From positions 1-41,069 of the forward strand of contig JACAEJ010000054.1 of assembly GCA_013388925.1 (NCBI GenBank): a stretch of DNA of 41,069 bases, in the 5' to 3' direction. The position numbers and the translations under genes are program-made. This DNA comes from Nitrososphaerales archaeon. Lineage in GTDB: Archaea > Thermoproteota > Nitrososphaeria > Nitrososphaerales > JACAEJ01. Below the pieces are notes generated by a model that had not been told where the DNA came from, searched no databases, and worked only from the letters and a program-made list of their open reading frames with translations. Below are positions 8,411 to 17,136 of the stretch, one piece after another. Within the stretch, counting starts at the first letter, position 1. Each line of letters starts with the position of its first letter.

Positions 8411-8764
8411 ATGGGAGAAGATAGAGACCTAGAAATAATAAGGGCAAAGAAGATGCTGGAGCTTAGGAAGAAGCTTGCAAGGAGGAATGAGGCGCCAAGA
8501 GATATTCTGCTCAGCAGACTTGTAGATAGAGGGGACGAAGTCCTTCTTATGGCCGAGAAGTCTTACCCAGAGGTTACGACCAAAATCGTTAATAGGCTAG
8601 TAGAGTTAATCAGATCCGGCACTCTGAAAGGGTTCATATCTGGAGGGGAGCTCCTCTGGCTCTTTAGGGCGCTTGGCATGGACGTAAGAATCGAAACCAA
8701 GATCATGGTAAAGAAGGATGGGAGACTCGTCTCCATAAGAGACAAACTAAAGTCCAGCCAATAG
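8411..8764 (+). CDS. PDCD5-like DNA-binding protein
   Basis: A 117-residue, mostly helical, basic protein that resembles the archaeal PDCD5/TFAR19 family. That family has a three-helix DNA-binding core and is found across archaea and eukaryotes. The order of features fits: an N-terminal charged helix (DLEIIRAKKMLELRKKLA), a proline-containing turn (EAPRDILLSRLVDRGDEVL), a central helix (YPEVTTKIVNRLVELIRSG) and the LKGFISGGELLWLFRALG helix. The C-terminal extension VKKDGRLVSIRDKL is basic. It follows pdxT by 20 nt in the same direction. The family call is by pattern only, and the match is moderate. Confidence 0.6.
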   Translation: MGEDRDLEIIRAKKMLELRKKLARRNEAPRDILLSRLVDRGDEVLLMAEKSYPEVTTKIVNRLVELIRSGTLKGFISGGELLWLFRALGMDVRIETKIMVKKDGRLVSIRDKLKSSQ

Positions 8765-8823
8765 CACACAATTGAGTTAAGTATTTTAATAAAGTAGCCG
8801 TATCCCTGCCTTGGCGTCATACA

Positions 8824-10473
8824 ATGAAAAAGCACGCTACGATAATGATAATCGCGCTCTTGCTGATAATGCCATCTATCTCTTATCGAGCAGAGGCACA
8901 AGTTAGTATTGGGGAGATATCCTACTTCGACCATCAAATGATCCTTAACGATAACGGCTTCGTCCTTGTGAACGATACCCTAGTCGTCGTGAACGAATTT
9001 GAAAGCCCAGCAACTCTACCATCTATTAATATGACCTATCCTCGTGAGCTCTACGATCTCATAAAGGCATATTCGATAAGCCCCGATGGTTTTGTTTTCG
9101 AAAAAACACTTACAGAGAACTCCACAGAAGTTACCATATCCCCGCCTCAGGGCTATACCATACAACCAGGCGATAACGTCAGCATCTCGATCAGGGTCTA
9201 CCTTGTAAGGACATTCTCCCCAATTGCTGGTTTGAACTATAGTGCTTCCATTCCTCTAGTCCCCGCCCTGAGCTTGCCCATAAACCGCGTCGATTCTTCT
9301 TTGGCCCTTCCGCCAGCCATATTCTTCTCCACTCAGCACGAAAACTTCACATCCTCGGTAATCAACAACAGGTGGACACTAAAAGGAACCTTTTACAATG
9401 TCAGCGAAGGCTCATTCAGAACGGACATAGTTAAGATAAACGTCTTTGAGGGCACTTACTTTGCCCTTCTAGAATTTACTGAAGCGAAGAGAGAGTTTAT
9501 AATATCACCATTGGGAAGCATCACTGTCAGAGACACCATAACGATGGTCAATTACGACAACAAAACCATAAGCAAGCTGAAACCAGATCTGTTGACTGAA
9601 GACTTTGGGGGCGTTATGATAATCCCACCCCTGGTCAACCCCTCTCTCAACCCTTCGAGCGATGCCAACAACAAGCAGGTGGATTTGGGTACTGGTTTGA
9701 AGGAGGGAGAGAGATACACCCTGACGCTAGAATACCCTATAAGGTCAACAGATTTTATGAAGGCAAGGGATGGTTTGTTAGAGCTCTTTCTACCTTTGAA
9801 ACCTCCCGTCGATGGCGTTGTGTATGATTATGCCTTAAAATTAGTACTGCCAGAAGGTTTCTCAGCGTATAGCGAAACCGAAGAGTCCAGAGCAAACGCC
9901 AGTCCCATGGATGGTGAGCAAAGAATGGACATCCGCCTTGGACTGGCTTGGGCCTCCCAAGATATCATGCCCATTGCCTCCTTTGTCTTTATATTTGCGT
10001 TGGTAGCCCTTCTGATCGTAGGGAAGCCAGAGATGGCAGAGGCAGCAAGGGAGATAGACATTATGGTAAGAGAGTATGTGGAGACCTTTAAGGACAGAAT
10101 GGCAACTAGCAAAGAGCTGGCAGATCTCTACAGGAAGAGGCAGTCAGGCCAAGTCTCCAAGGTAGAATTTAAGAGGACGCGCCAGCTACTCGAGGAAAGG
10201 AGGGAGAAGTCTCTCACAAGGATGAACGAACTGAAACCAAAGCTAGTTTCTCTAAAACCCTCCTTACAAGAGCAATTGTCCAAGATAAGCGACCTTCATC
10301 GTGATCACGATCGAGTATTGAGGGGCCTACTCAACCTCTACGATCAACTCTACTCAAAGAAGGTCAAGGAAGAAGTCTTTGATAGATTCCTACCGAGCCA
10401 TCAAAGAAGGATTAATGAAATCGAGGAGAGCCTATCGGGTGGTATGGACGATCTTCTCCACGAGGTAGAATAA
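8824..10473 (+). CDS. Large surface protein with signal peptide, one membrane anchor and coiled-coil tail; function unknown
   Basis: A 549-residue protein. Residues 1-26 form a signal peptide (MKKHATIMIIALLLIMPSI, cleavage probably near AEA-Q). Residues about 27-383 form a beta-rich extracellular region with many N-x-S/T sites and repeated internal patterns such as EISYFDHQMILNDNGFVLVN and the later FIISPLGSITVRDTITMVN, as in S-layer or adhesin-like modules. A single transmembrane helix spans about residues 384-403 (IMPIASFVFIFALVALLIVG). The C-terminal 145 residues are charged and helical (EMAEAAREIDIMVREYVETF, RQLLEERREKSLTRMNELK), probably a cytoplasmic coiled coil. No catalytic motif is seen. 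It ends 11 nt before the convergent aminotransferase gene and has a likely TATA box (TATTTTAATA) near 8782. Confidence 0.85.
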   Translation: MKKHATIMIIALLLIMPSISYRAEAQVSIGEISYFDHQMILNDNGFVLVNDTLVVVNEFESPATLPSINMTYPRELYDLIKAYSISPDGFVFEKTLTENSTEVTISPPQGYTIQPGDNVSISIRVYLVRTFSPIAGLNYSASIPLVPALSLPINRVDSSLALPPAIFFSTQHENFTSSVINNRWTLKGTFYNVSEGSFRTDIVKINVFEGTYFALLEFTEAKREFIISPLGSITVRDTITMVNYDNKTISKLKPDLLTEDFGGVMIIPPLVNPSLNPSSDANNKQVDLGTGLKEGERYTLTLEYPIRSTDFMKARDGLLELFLPLKPPVDGVVYDYALKLVLPEGFSAYSETEESRANASPMDGEQRMDIRLGLAWASQDIMPIASFVFIFALVALLIVGKPEMAEAAREIDIMVREYVETFKDRMATSKELADLYRKRQSGQVSKVEFKRTRQLLEERREKSLTRMNELKPKLVSLKPSLQEQLSKISDLHRDHDRVLRGLLNLYDQLYSKKVKEEVFDRFLPSHQRRINEIEESLSGGMDDLLHEVE

Positions 10474-10484
10474 CCTAAAGAACT

Positions 10485-11633
10485 CTAAATCTTTTCAAGA
10501 CAGGGTCTGGCGGCTTCTACCGCTAATCCTGCCCTTATATTTATGTTGACGGCCCTTAAAGACATCTCGAGTGCTGAGAGGAGAGCGAGAACATCCCTTG
10601 GGGTTATGCCCCCAAAATGGCCTATCCTGAGCATCTTGCCCTTCAGTTCGCCCAAGCCTTGGGCCAGTTGGATCTTGTATCTATTTCTCATCATAGAGTA
10701 GATATCGAACGCTTTATCCTTAGGAGTATAAAAACCAGTTACTGTATTTGCTCTGTAACCCTCCTCAACTGTAAGGTCAACGTTCAACCCTTCCAAACCA
10801 GCTCTTATGGCGTCTGCTATGATTTTGTGCCTCCTCCACCTCTCCTCCAACCCCTCTTCTTTTATCATCAACAAAGCCTCACGAAGGGCGAGCAAAATCT
10901 GTATGGAGGGCGTAGTGAGGTACATCCCAGGGTTCTCCATGAACTTTCTCCATCTTGCCAAGTTCATGTAGTACGATCGTATGGGAGTCTTTCTGTTTTC
11001 AAAGGCATCGAGTGCCCTTTTGGATATAGCCAGAAGGGTTGCGCCTGGGGGAGCGGATATGGCCTTCTGGGAGCACGTTATTACTATATCTGCTCCAAGC
11101 CTATCGAAGACAAGCTCACATCCCCCCACACCTGCAACGGCGTCGATGACGCTGTAAACGCCATGTTTTCTCGCTATTTTCACCAGATCTATAATGGGGT
11201 TTGCCAAGCCAGTCGATGTCTCAATATGCGTAATAGTTACGGCTTTGTAGCCACCCTCGGAGAGCTTCTCGTCGACAGCTTCAGGGTCTGCATGCCTTCC
11301 CAATTCGAAACACAAAGTTTCTACCTTTGCACCATGTATTGTAGAGAGGTCTACGAACCTTCTTCCAAAAAAGCCATTGTCGAGGCACAGCACTTTGTCC
11401 CCATGCTCTACAAGGCTGACTATGGCTGCCTCCATGCCTATGGTGCCAGAGCCTGATATTACAAAGGGTGTGCCAGTCTGATTTACGAACAGGTAGCGGG
11501 CAAGGTCTAGAACTTCCTTGAAGCTCTCAACGAATCTAGGGTCTGTATGGCTCAGCTGGGGTCTGCTCATGGCCTCCATTACTCGAGGGGCAAGATTTGT
11601 GGGCCCCGGTATCATCAAGAGTTCATCAGGCAT
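10485..11633 (-). CDS. Class V aminotransferase (alanine-glyoxylate / serine-pyruvate type)
   Basis: A 382-residue PLP enzyme of fold type I. The N-terminus MLIPGPTN-like (LLMIPGPTNLAPRVMEAM), the SGSGTIGMEA PLP-phosphate loop, HIETSTGL, the Asp that pairs with the pyridine nitrogen in SVIDAVAGVGG (D164) and the internal aldimine Lys in TCSQKAISAPPG (K190) are all present. The family includes alanine:glyoxylate, serine:pyruvate, serine:glyoxylate and phosphonopyruvate-related aminotransferases, so the exact substrates are open. It lies 54 nt downstream of a HAD phosphatase that looks SerB-like, which makes a serine-linked role attractive but unproven. A TATA-like TTTAAG before its ATG suggests its own promoter. 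Confidence 0.92.
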   Translation of the reverse strand: MPDELLMIPGPTNLAPRVMEAMSRPQLSHTDPRFVESFKEVLDLARYLFVNQTGTPFVISGSGTIGMEAAIVSLVEHGDKVLCLDNGFFGRRFVDLSTIHGAKVETLCFELGRHADPEAVDEKLSEGGYKAVTITHIETSTGLANPIIDLVKIARKHGVYSVIDAVAGVGGCELVFDRLGADIVITCSQKAISAPPGATLLAISKRALDAFENRKTPIRSYYMNLARWRKFMENPGMYLTTPSIQILLALREALLMIKEEGLEERWRRHKIIADAIRAGLEGLNVDLTVEEGYRANTVTGFYTPKDKAFDIYSMMRNRYKIQLAQGLGELKGKMLRIGHFGGITPRDVLALLSALEMSLRAVNINIRAGLAVEAARPCLEKI

Positions 11634-11687
11634 AATATCACGTAACCATAACCATGATCATTATTCTACTTAAAGGCTTTTTGGAGA

Positions 11688-12320
11688 TCAAAGGTAATTC
11701 AGTACATCTCTCAAGTTTTTGATGGATCTTACCCTGAGACTTAATGCTATATCTTCGCTACCAAGGTACAGTCCAAGCCCAACCATCTGGAGAAATTTTA
11801 TATCATTAATCGAGTCATCGATGGCTACACATTCGCTCAAATCCAACCCTAAAGACTCTGCCACCTCTAATAACGTCAAGTGCTTGAACATAAGATCGAC
11901 TCTCATCACCCCCTCTCCAGTTAAGAACCCTTTTTCATCTGTGCAAAGCTCGTTAGCATAGACCCTCTCTATCTTCAATTCCTTAGCAACAAAATCAGCG
12001 AGCAGGCTTATCCCAGCAGATATTATAGCCGTAGTAATCCCTCTTTTATGGATAGCATCTATAACCTCCTTTGCCTCAAATCTTAGATCAAGGCTTGATA
12101 GTATCTTTGAGATCTTCGATATGTGCAAAGGCTTCGGCCATGTGGCAATGTCTCTCCTCATGAACTCTTTGTAGTCTATCATGCCATTGCAGTACATATC
12201 ATAGTTCTTTCTTGCCATTGGTGCAGTGCCAAAGTAATCATGAACAGCGTCCCAGCTACTCTTCCGCATCAATAATGTACCATCCAAATCGAAGGCTATG
12301 AGCTTGTACCTATTGCCCAA
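11688..12320 (-). CDS. HAD-superfamily phosphatase, phosphoserine-phosphatase-like
   Basis: A 210-residue soluble HAD hydrolase. Motif I is FDLDGTLL with nucleophile D11 and acid/base D13; motif II is the Ser in AIISAG; motif III is probably the Lys in MFKHLTLLEVAESLG; motif IV is AIDDSIND with the Mg-binding Asp residues. In SerB proteins motif IV usually reads GDGxND, so the DDSxND form is a mild deviation and the substrate may differ. The helical cap between residues 20 and 75 is of C1 type. The start is TTG at 12320, with GGTGTGAT upstream as a possible ribosome binding site. It is transcribed toward the aminotransferase gene. Confidence 0.88.
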   Translation of the reverse strand: MGNRYKLIAFDLDGTLLMRKSSWDAVHDYFGTAPMARKNYDMYCNGMIDYKEFMRRDIATWPKPLHISKISKILSSLDLRFEAKEVIDAIHKRGITTAIISAGISLLADFVAKELKIERVYANELCTDEKGFLTGEGVMRVDLMFKHLTLLEVAESLGLDLSECVAIDDSINDIKFLQMVGLGLYLGSEDIALSLRVRSIKNLRDVLNYL

Positions 12321-12388
12321 TAATCACACCCTTGAGCAAAGTAGCTACTATTATTAAGGTTAATAAAGAGCTTTAATTTGGTAAAATA

Positions 12389-13132
12389 TTGGATTGTGAG
12401 CGGGTGGTTTATTCCCTCCGTTCCGCTGTAAAAACCCCAAAAGGGAAAAAATTGGAGAGAAGAATCAAAAGAACTTGGAATGGAAAGGAGCTGGTCTGGG
12501 CAGGAGATGGAAAGACCTTCCTAAGAGGGGTAGGAGAAGACTTCCTGACTCACCCTTTCTTCGAAGAAGCCTACGAAAGGATACTATCAAACTATAGGCC
12601 CAAGATTCATTATAAATTATGCCTATTCCTACCTTGCTCTTACGGCAAGCCCTACTCACAATCATACATCCACTATGCGATAATAAAGTTGCTGAGGAGT
12701 TTGAAGAGCAATTACAACAAGGTTCACCAAGTTATACTCACAAATGCTGGTATAGTCCCAAGGGAGCTGGAGGAGTGCTATCCCTTCTGCTGTTACGATT
12801 GGAACCCGAAATTCGAAAATTCTGAAATAAAAGACAGGTACACAAAAGTGCTCTTCAATAGGCTCAAGGGTTACATCTTAAAGTTCTGTGATCATTACGA
12901 TAATTACGCTTGCTATCTGAGATGGAATTCTGACAGCTACAAAGCGATAAGTATGGTCGAGCGCGATCTTGATTTGAAGATTCCCAACCTCTCTCTCAAT
13001 CCGATCTATATACCAGAGTCGAAGATTGGCAAGATTTCCTTCGACGTTTATAATCATGAGGAGGATCTGATTCTGATAACACAAAAGAACCTTCAGAACC
13101 TTCTTCAGAGGGTAAGGGAAGTTATGAGTTGA
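12389..13132 (+). CDS. arcS: Archaeosine synthase core protein ArcS (DUF5591-only form)
   Basis: A 247-residue protein with the exact ArcS active-site pattern PCx3KPYx2Sx2H (PCSYGKPYSQSYIH, residues 82-95). ArcS joins lysine to preQ0 at position 15 of tRNA, and the partner RaSEA then converts the adduct to archaeosine. Typical euryarchaeal ArcS proteins are more than twice as long and carry TGT-like and PUA domains; this one consists only of the core domain, with N- and C-terminal arms. The start is TTG at 12389, about 26 nt after a TAATAAAG box, so it may be leaderless. Its TGA overlaps the TTG of the radical SAM partner, which strongly supports the assignment. The tgtA gene for preQ0 insertion is not in the window. 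Confidence 0.85.
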   Translation: MDCERVVYSLRSAVKTPKGKKLERRIKRTWNGKELVWAGDGKTFLRGVGEDFLTHPFFEEAYERILSNYRPKIHYKLCLFLPCSYGKPYSQSYIHYAIIKLLRSLKSNYNKVHQVILTNAGIVPRELEECYPFCCYDWNPKFENSEIKDRYTKVLFNRLKGYILKFCDHYDNYACYLRWNSDSYKAISMVERDLDLKIPNLSLNPIYIPESKIGKISFDVYNHEEDLILITQKNLQNLLQRVREVMS

Positions 13133-13863
13133 TTGGCATACTATACGATGAGGGAGAAAGAAGGGCAACAGCCATTCTGAAGGGATTCGTCTGCTCTTGG
13201 AATAGGTGTACCTTCTGTTGCTTTTATGAGGAGGCAGCAAAAGATTTAGACGATCTGACCTCTACAGCGAAGAGTATAATCAAAAAAATAAGGGATTTGA
13301 CGATCAAAAAGCCTGTAGATAGACTATCCTTCTTCAATGGGGGCTCCTTCCTCGAGCTACCATGGAAGGTGATTGACGATCTTTCAAAGGTAACCAAGCA
13401 GAAAATGGTAGATGTGGAGAGCAGACCAGAATTTCTTACCATGGACAGCATAAGCCGTCTTTACAAGGTTTTGAGCCCTGGAAAGCTCGTTATAAGGATA
13501 GGTTTCGAGTCTGTCAACGATAGTGTAAGAAATGGTCTCCTGAACAAGGGCATAAGCTCATACGAATTGAAGAGGATATTAGGACTCAGAGATGAAGTGA
13601 AGAATAAGTTTAATGACGCTATAGAATTTGTATCCTATGTGCTCTTTGGCATAGAAGGTATAGAAGATGAGAGCATTGTGGAAAGTGTGAAGGAGTTCAA
13701 AAAATTTCTTGATGGTGTAATTGCCATAAAGTATAGAAGGTATCATAAATGGATGCCAAAAGAGGTAAAAGCATCCCAAGAGTTGCTAAGATTTCTAAGA
13801 GCCAACCATATTGATGTAGACATGACAGAATCGAAGATATGGAAAATAAACCATCAACCTTAA
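13129..13863 (+). CDS. raSEA: Radical SAM enzyme RaSEA (archaeosine biosynthesis)
   Basis: A 244-residue radical SAM protein. The cluster-binding motif is Cx4Cx2C (FVCSWNRCTFC, C22, C27, C30), the non-canonical spacing seen in the RaSEA/Elp3-like group. The FFNGGSFLE segment (residues about 69-77) corresponds to the SAM-binding GGE-type motif, and RIGFESVNDSVRNGLLNKG to the family's G-x-E-S segment. It is expected to turn lysine-modified preQ0-tRNA into archaeosine-tRNA. It is shorter than many RaSEA proteins, mainly at the C-terminus. The start is TTG at 13129, overlapping the arcS stop (TTGA), which points to translational coupling and a shared pathway. Confidence 0.82.
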   Translation: MIGILYDEGERRATAILKGFVCSWNRCTFCCFYEEAAKDLDDLTSTAKSIIKKIRDLTIKKPVDRLSFFNGGSFLELPWKVIDDLSKVTKQKMVDVESRPEFLTMDSISRLYKVLSPGKLVIRIGFESVNDSVRNGLLNKGISSYELKRILGLRDEVKNKFNDAIEFVSYVLFGIEGIEDESIVESVKEFKKFLDGVIAIKYRRYHKWMPKEVKASQELLRFLRANHIDVDMTESKIWKINHQP

Positions 13864-14104
13864 TGTATCTTTGAGATTTAAACTTCATCCTTTTTGGCTT
13901 GAATTGAGACGTTCTATCTTGGCAATCCCATTGCTCTATCTAACGCCCTCACAACAACTAACCAGATTCCCCTTTCTCTTCGGTCTTACGTTCTTCAACC
14001 TTATACCCACTGTAGTCGCTAAACCGAGCCCCTCAAAGAATCAATAATCTACCAAAGGGCTTAAATCTTATAAAGAGAATTAAGAATTACATAGGGAAAT
14101 TGGA

Positions 14105-14284
14105 TTGAGCGCGGATTATCTTCAAGTATTTCCTAAAGATAAAATCTTCTGCTACAGGTGCAGAAAAGAAGTCGGGATAAAGTACCAGATTCTGCATTAT
14201 TGTAGCACGATACTGTACACAGAATTGGAGTGCAACCATTACTATCTGATGCTGTGTGTTGAAAAGGACTGGAAGCGAAATTAA
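14105..14284 (+). CDS. Small Cys-rich (probable zinc-binding) protein, 59 residues
   Basis: A short open frame with TTG start at 14105 and TAA at 14282. It contains FCYRCR (C16, C19), then C33, C43, H45 and C51, a spacing that would suit a zinc site, with a hydrophobic, aromatic core (YQILHYCSTILYTELEC). A strong TATA-like box, CTTATAAAG (14067-14075), lies about 30 nt before the start, which supports transcription and a nearly leaderless message. The family is not recognised. It sits between the raSEA and gins23 genes and is in the same direction. The 241 bp before it (13864-14104) hold no convincing gene. Confidence 0.5.
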   Translation: MSADYLQVFPKDKIFCYRCRKEVGIKYQILHYCSTILYTELECNHYYLMLCVEKDWKRN

Positions 14285-14388
14285 TATCAAAAGGCTGACA
14301 GGTCAAGACTATCTTACGATATGTTGTACTTTTTATAATAGATGGGCTTTATAACCACCTGCTTTACTAGAGCACAAAGAAGATAGCC

Positions 14389-14949
14389 TTGAGCAAGATG
14401 GAGAGAGAGTTGGTGAGCTCCCTAAAGGACCATGAGACGGCTTTCCTACTCGCCACCGTCAAAGCGATCATGAAGCAGAGTTTACCACCCATAGAGATAG
14501 GCTCGGTATCTCTGCCAGAGACCCATGAAGGCGATGTTATCGAAATTCCTAGATGGATAGCCGAAGTCATGGCACAGATGGGCTTCGCTGAAATTCAGGA
14601 GGAGAGCTTTGACATAGAACTCTTCAAGGCTCTGAGCAGAGAGCGCATACAGGCGTCTTCACAGATCTCAACCCTGAAGAGTGACTTCTACCATAGGATG
14701 AAGAGGCATACGGATTTGATGAAGTCCTTGGCGGAAAGGGATGAAAGTTTGAGAAAGGATTATGAAAAGTTTTCAGCCTCGGCCTACGATCTTATAGCCC
14801 TGAGGACGAGCAAGCTCCTGTATCTGGTCGGGTCATCGCCTCTATCTCCGGATCTGGAGAAGAAGCTGACTCCAGAAGAAAAGGAACTGTTCAATTCCAT
14901 CCGCTCTATTATCGAAAATTGGAAGAGAACAATCTTAGAGGGTGAGTGA
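14389..14949 (+). CDS. gins23: GINS complex subunit, Gins23 type
   Basis: A 186-residue protein assigned to GINS, the factor that joins MCM and GAN/Cdc45 in the replicative helicase. The domain order fits the Psf2/Psf3 (Gins23) class: a small beta domain first (PPIEIGSVSLPETHEGDVIEIPRWIAEVM, in which EIPRWIAE matches the P-x-W-x-A motif) and the helical domain after it (ELFKALSRERIQASSQ, DFYHRMKRHTDLM). The adjacent mcm gene overlaps it by 8 nt, as in Sulfolobus, where gins23 also precedes mcm. TTG 14389 or ATG 14398 may be the start; a TTTATAA box near 14347 lies upstream. Confidence 0.82.
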   Translation: MSKMERELVSSLKDHETAFLLATVKAIMKQSLPPIEIGSVSLPETHEGDVIEIPRWIAEVMAQMGFAEIQEESFDIELFKALSRERIQASSQISTLKSDFYHRMKRHTDLMKSLAERDESLRKDYEKFSASAYDLIALRTSKLLYLVGSSPLSPDLEKKLTPEEKELFNSIRSIIENWKRTILEGE

Positions 14950-17017
14950 TATGAGTATGGCAACTCCAGCAAAAATGGCCGAAGCTCTTGAGTCTTTCCT
15001 TAAGAACTTCAAAGACAAGGTCGGCAAGTTGAAGTATAGAGACAGGCTCTCTCAGACGGTTTCGGCGAATTCGAAGTCTCTAACAATAGACTTTGAGGAC
15101 CTTCTTGTGCAGAATGTGGATATGGCCAATAGACTTCGAAACAACCCTGACGAACTACTATTGAATAAACCCGATGAAATTTCTGCTTTTAATAAGGCGG
15201 CATACGAGACCCTTAGAATCATCAACCCTAACTATGCCGAGAAGATCAGGAAGGACATTCAAGTTAGGATAAGAAACCTTACCGACAGCGTCTCATTAAG
15301 GGGGATAACCACGGAGCATCTTGACAAGTTGGTATCGGTCAACGGGATGGTGGTAAGGGCCTCGGAACTCAAGCCTCTGGCTGTGGAGGCCTCCTTCAAG
15401 TGTACAAATGGGCATGTAACAAAGGTAACACAGTCTGGAATGGTTCTGAAGAAGCCCCAAAGGTGCGATGAAGCGAGTTGCAAATCCGTCAAGTTTGAGC
15501 TTGATATGAAGAATACTGTTTTCGTGGACTATCAGGTAATAAGGTTACAAGAGCCGCCGGAAGAGTTGCCCCCTGGGCAGCTCCCTCAAGCCTTCGATGT
15601 GAGTATGCAAGGGGATATAGTGAATACAGCAAGACCAGGTGATAGAGTGATCTTGACGGGTATAGTGAGGGCTGAGGCAGAGTACTCTCAGATCGTAGGG
15701 AAGCTCAGGCTCTTCAGATCGAGGATAGAAGGGAATTACGTAGAAGTTCTTGGCAAGGAGCCGGAGCTGATACAGATAACAAAGGAGGATGAAGAACTCA
15801 TTCATAGCATAACTTCCCAGCCAGAAGCCTATGAGAAGTTGATAGAATCGGTAGCCCCGGCCATTCATGGCTGTGAAACACAGAAGGAGGCCATATTGCT
15901 TCTCGTAACAGGCTCGCCTCAGAGGGTTATGCCTGATGGCACAACGATAAGGGGGGATATGAACGTATTGTTGGTAGGAGACCCTGGCACTGCAAAGAGC
16001 GAACTTCTAAAGTACACCGCTAGAATAGCCCCGAGAGGGCTATACACTTCTGGGCGTGGTAGCACAGCGGCGGGCTTGACAGCGGCAGTGGTCAGGGAGA
16101 AGACAGGGATGATGATGCTCGAAGCCGGAGCCGTAGTCTTGGCCGACCAAGGCGTTGCAGCTATAGACGAATTTGACAAAATGCGCCCCGAGGATAGAAA
16201 CGCTCTTCACGAAGTGATGGAGCAACAGACCGCAAGCGTGGCCAAGGGAGGGATAGTAGCAACGCTAAATGCAAGAGCATCCATTCTGGCAGCATCCAAT
16301 CCTGTTCTTGGCAAATACGATCCCTACAGGAACATTGCCGATAACTTGAACCTACCAATACCATTGCTGACAAGGTTCGATCTTATATTCGTGATGAGAG
16401 ATATGCCCGACAGGACCAGGGATGAGCAACTGGCAAGGCATGTATTGGAACTACATAGGAAGGGAGAGTACGTAAGAGCCCCTCCTATCGACTCCAACCT
16501 TCTCCGTAAGTACATCGTCTATGCTAAGAGAATCCAACCCATTCTTACCAAAGAGGCAGAGGAGAAGCTTTTGGAGTACTACCTTGAGATGAGAAAGGCA
16601 GGTTCCGAGTTCATGATCACAGTAACTCCTAGGCAGTTAGAATCCATGATAAGGCTGGCTACAGCGAGGACAAGGATAATGCTAAGGGATAAGGTTACGG
16701 AGGAGGACGCGATAAGAGCCATATCCCTTATGAGGAGGATGCTCGAGACGGTGGGCGTGGACGTGAAGACAGGCAAGATGGACCTCGGGGTGCTTCATGG
16801 CAAGCCTCTCAGCGAGAGAACTCTGTTGGAGACAGCCTTGGATATATTCAAGACTCTTGAAGGTCCACAGAAGAATCCAGTAGAAGGTAGAACGTTCGTG
16901 GACGAGTTGGTGAAGACAGGCAAGTTCAATCAAGATGATGCCCAGAGGATGCTTCAAACCCTGAATCGAAGTGGTCAGATCTACGAAATAAAGCCAGGTT
17001 TCTACAGGAAGCTATAA
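14942..17017 (+). CDS. mcm: Replicative DNA helicase MCM
   Basis: A 691-residue MCM, the hexameric 3'-5' helicase of archaeal replication. The N-terminal domain has the helical A subdomain, a zinc site of unusual make-up (CTNGH ... RCDEASC, residues about 154-178, giving three Cys and one His) and the OB fold with the DNA-binding loop. The AAA+ domain carries Walker A GDPGTAKSELL (about 346-356), Walker B AIDEFDKM (about 407-414), sensor 1 ILAASNP, the arginine finger LLTRFD (about 474-479) and sensor 2 TPRQLESMIRLA. A winged-helix tail ends in ...GFYRKL. The start is GTG 14942, overlapping gins23; ATG 14951 or 14957 are alternatives. A decayed copy of its C-terminal segment lies just downstream. 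Confidence 0.97.
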   Translation: MSDMSMATPAKMAEALESFLKNFKDKVGKLKYRDRLSQTVSANSKSLTIDFEDLLVQNVDMANRLRNNPDELLLNKPDEISAFNKAAYETLRIINPNYAEKIRKDIQVRIRNLTDSVSLRGITTEHLDKLVSVNGMVVRASELKPLAVEASFKCTNGHVTKVTQSGMVLKKPQRCDEASCKSVKFELDMKNTVFVDYQVIRLQEPPEELPPGQLPQAFDVSMQGDIVNTARPGDRVILTGIVRAEAEYSQIVGKLRLFRSRIEGNYVEVLGKEPELIQITKEDEELIHSITSQPEAYEKLIESVAPAIHGCETQKEAILLLVTGSPQRVMPDGTTIRGDMNVLLVGDPGTAKSELLKYTARIAPRGLYTSGRGSTAAGLTAAVVREKTGMMMLEAGAVVLADQGVAAIDEFDKMRPEDRNALHEVMEQQTASVAKGGIVATLNARASILAASNPVLGKYDPYRNIADNLNLPIPLLTRFDLIFVMRDMPDRTRDEQLARHVLELHRKGEYVRAPPIDSNLLRKYIVYAKRIQPILTKEAEEKLLEYYLEMRKAGSEFMITVTPRQLESMIRLATARTRIMLRDKVTEEDAIRAISLMRRMLETVGVDVKTGKMDLGVLHGKPLSERTLLETALDIFKTLEGPQKNPVEGRTFVDELVKTGKFNQDDAQRMLQTLNRSGQIYEIKPGFYRKL

Positions 17018-17136
17018 TCCTAAATCAATCTTGTTATCATCTGGAAGAAGAGATGACAATAAGTAGAAGAGCCTAAAGGAAACTTCTACGAACTTTTTCG
17101 AAGGTTATGCATGGCTTCTTCAAGGGAGTGAATGGT

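Noticed and set aside
10617-11456. Long plus-strand frame (279 codons) opposite the aminotransferase
   Set aside because: It is a mirror frame of a clearly conserved class V aminotransferase and has no family features.
13864-14104. Minus-strand fragments such as LVVVRALDRAMGLPR with adjacent frames suggesting a decayed gene
   Set aside because: Fragments are short, in different frames and match no family I can name.
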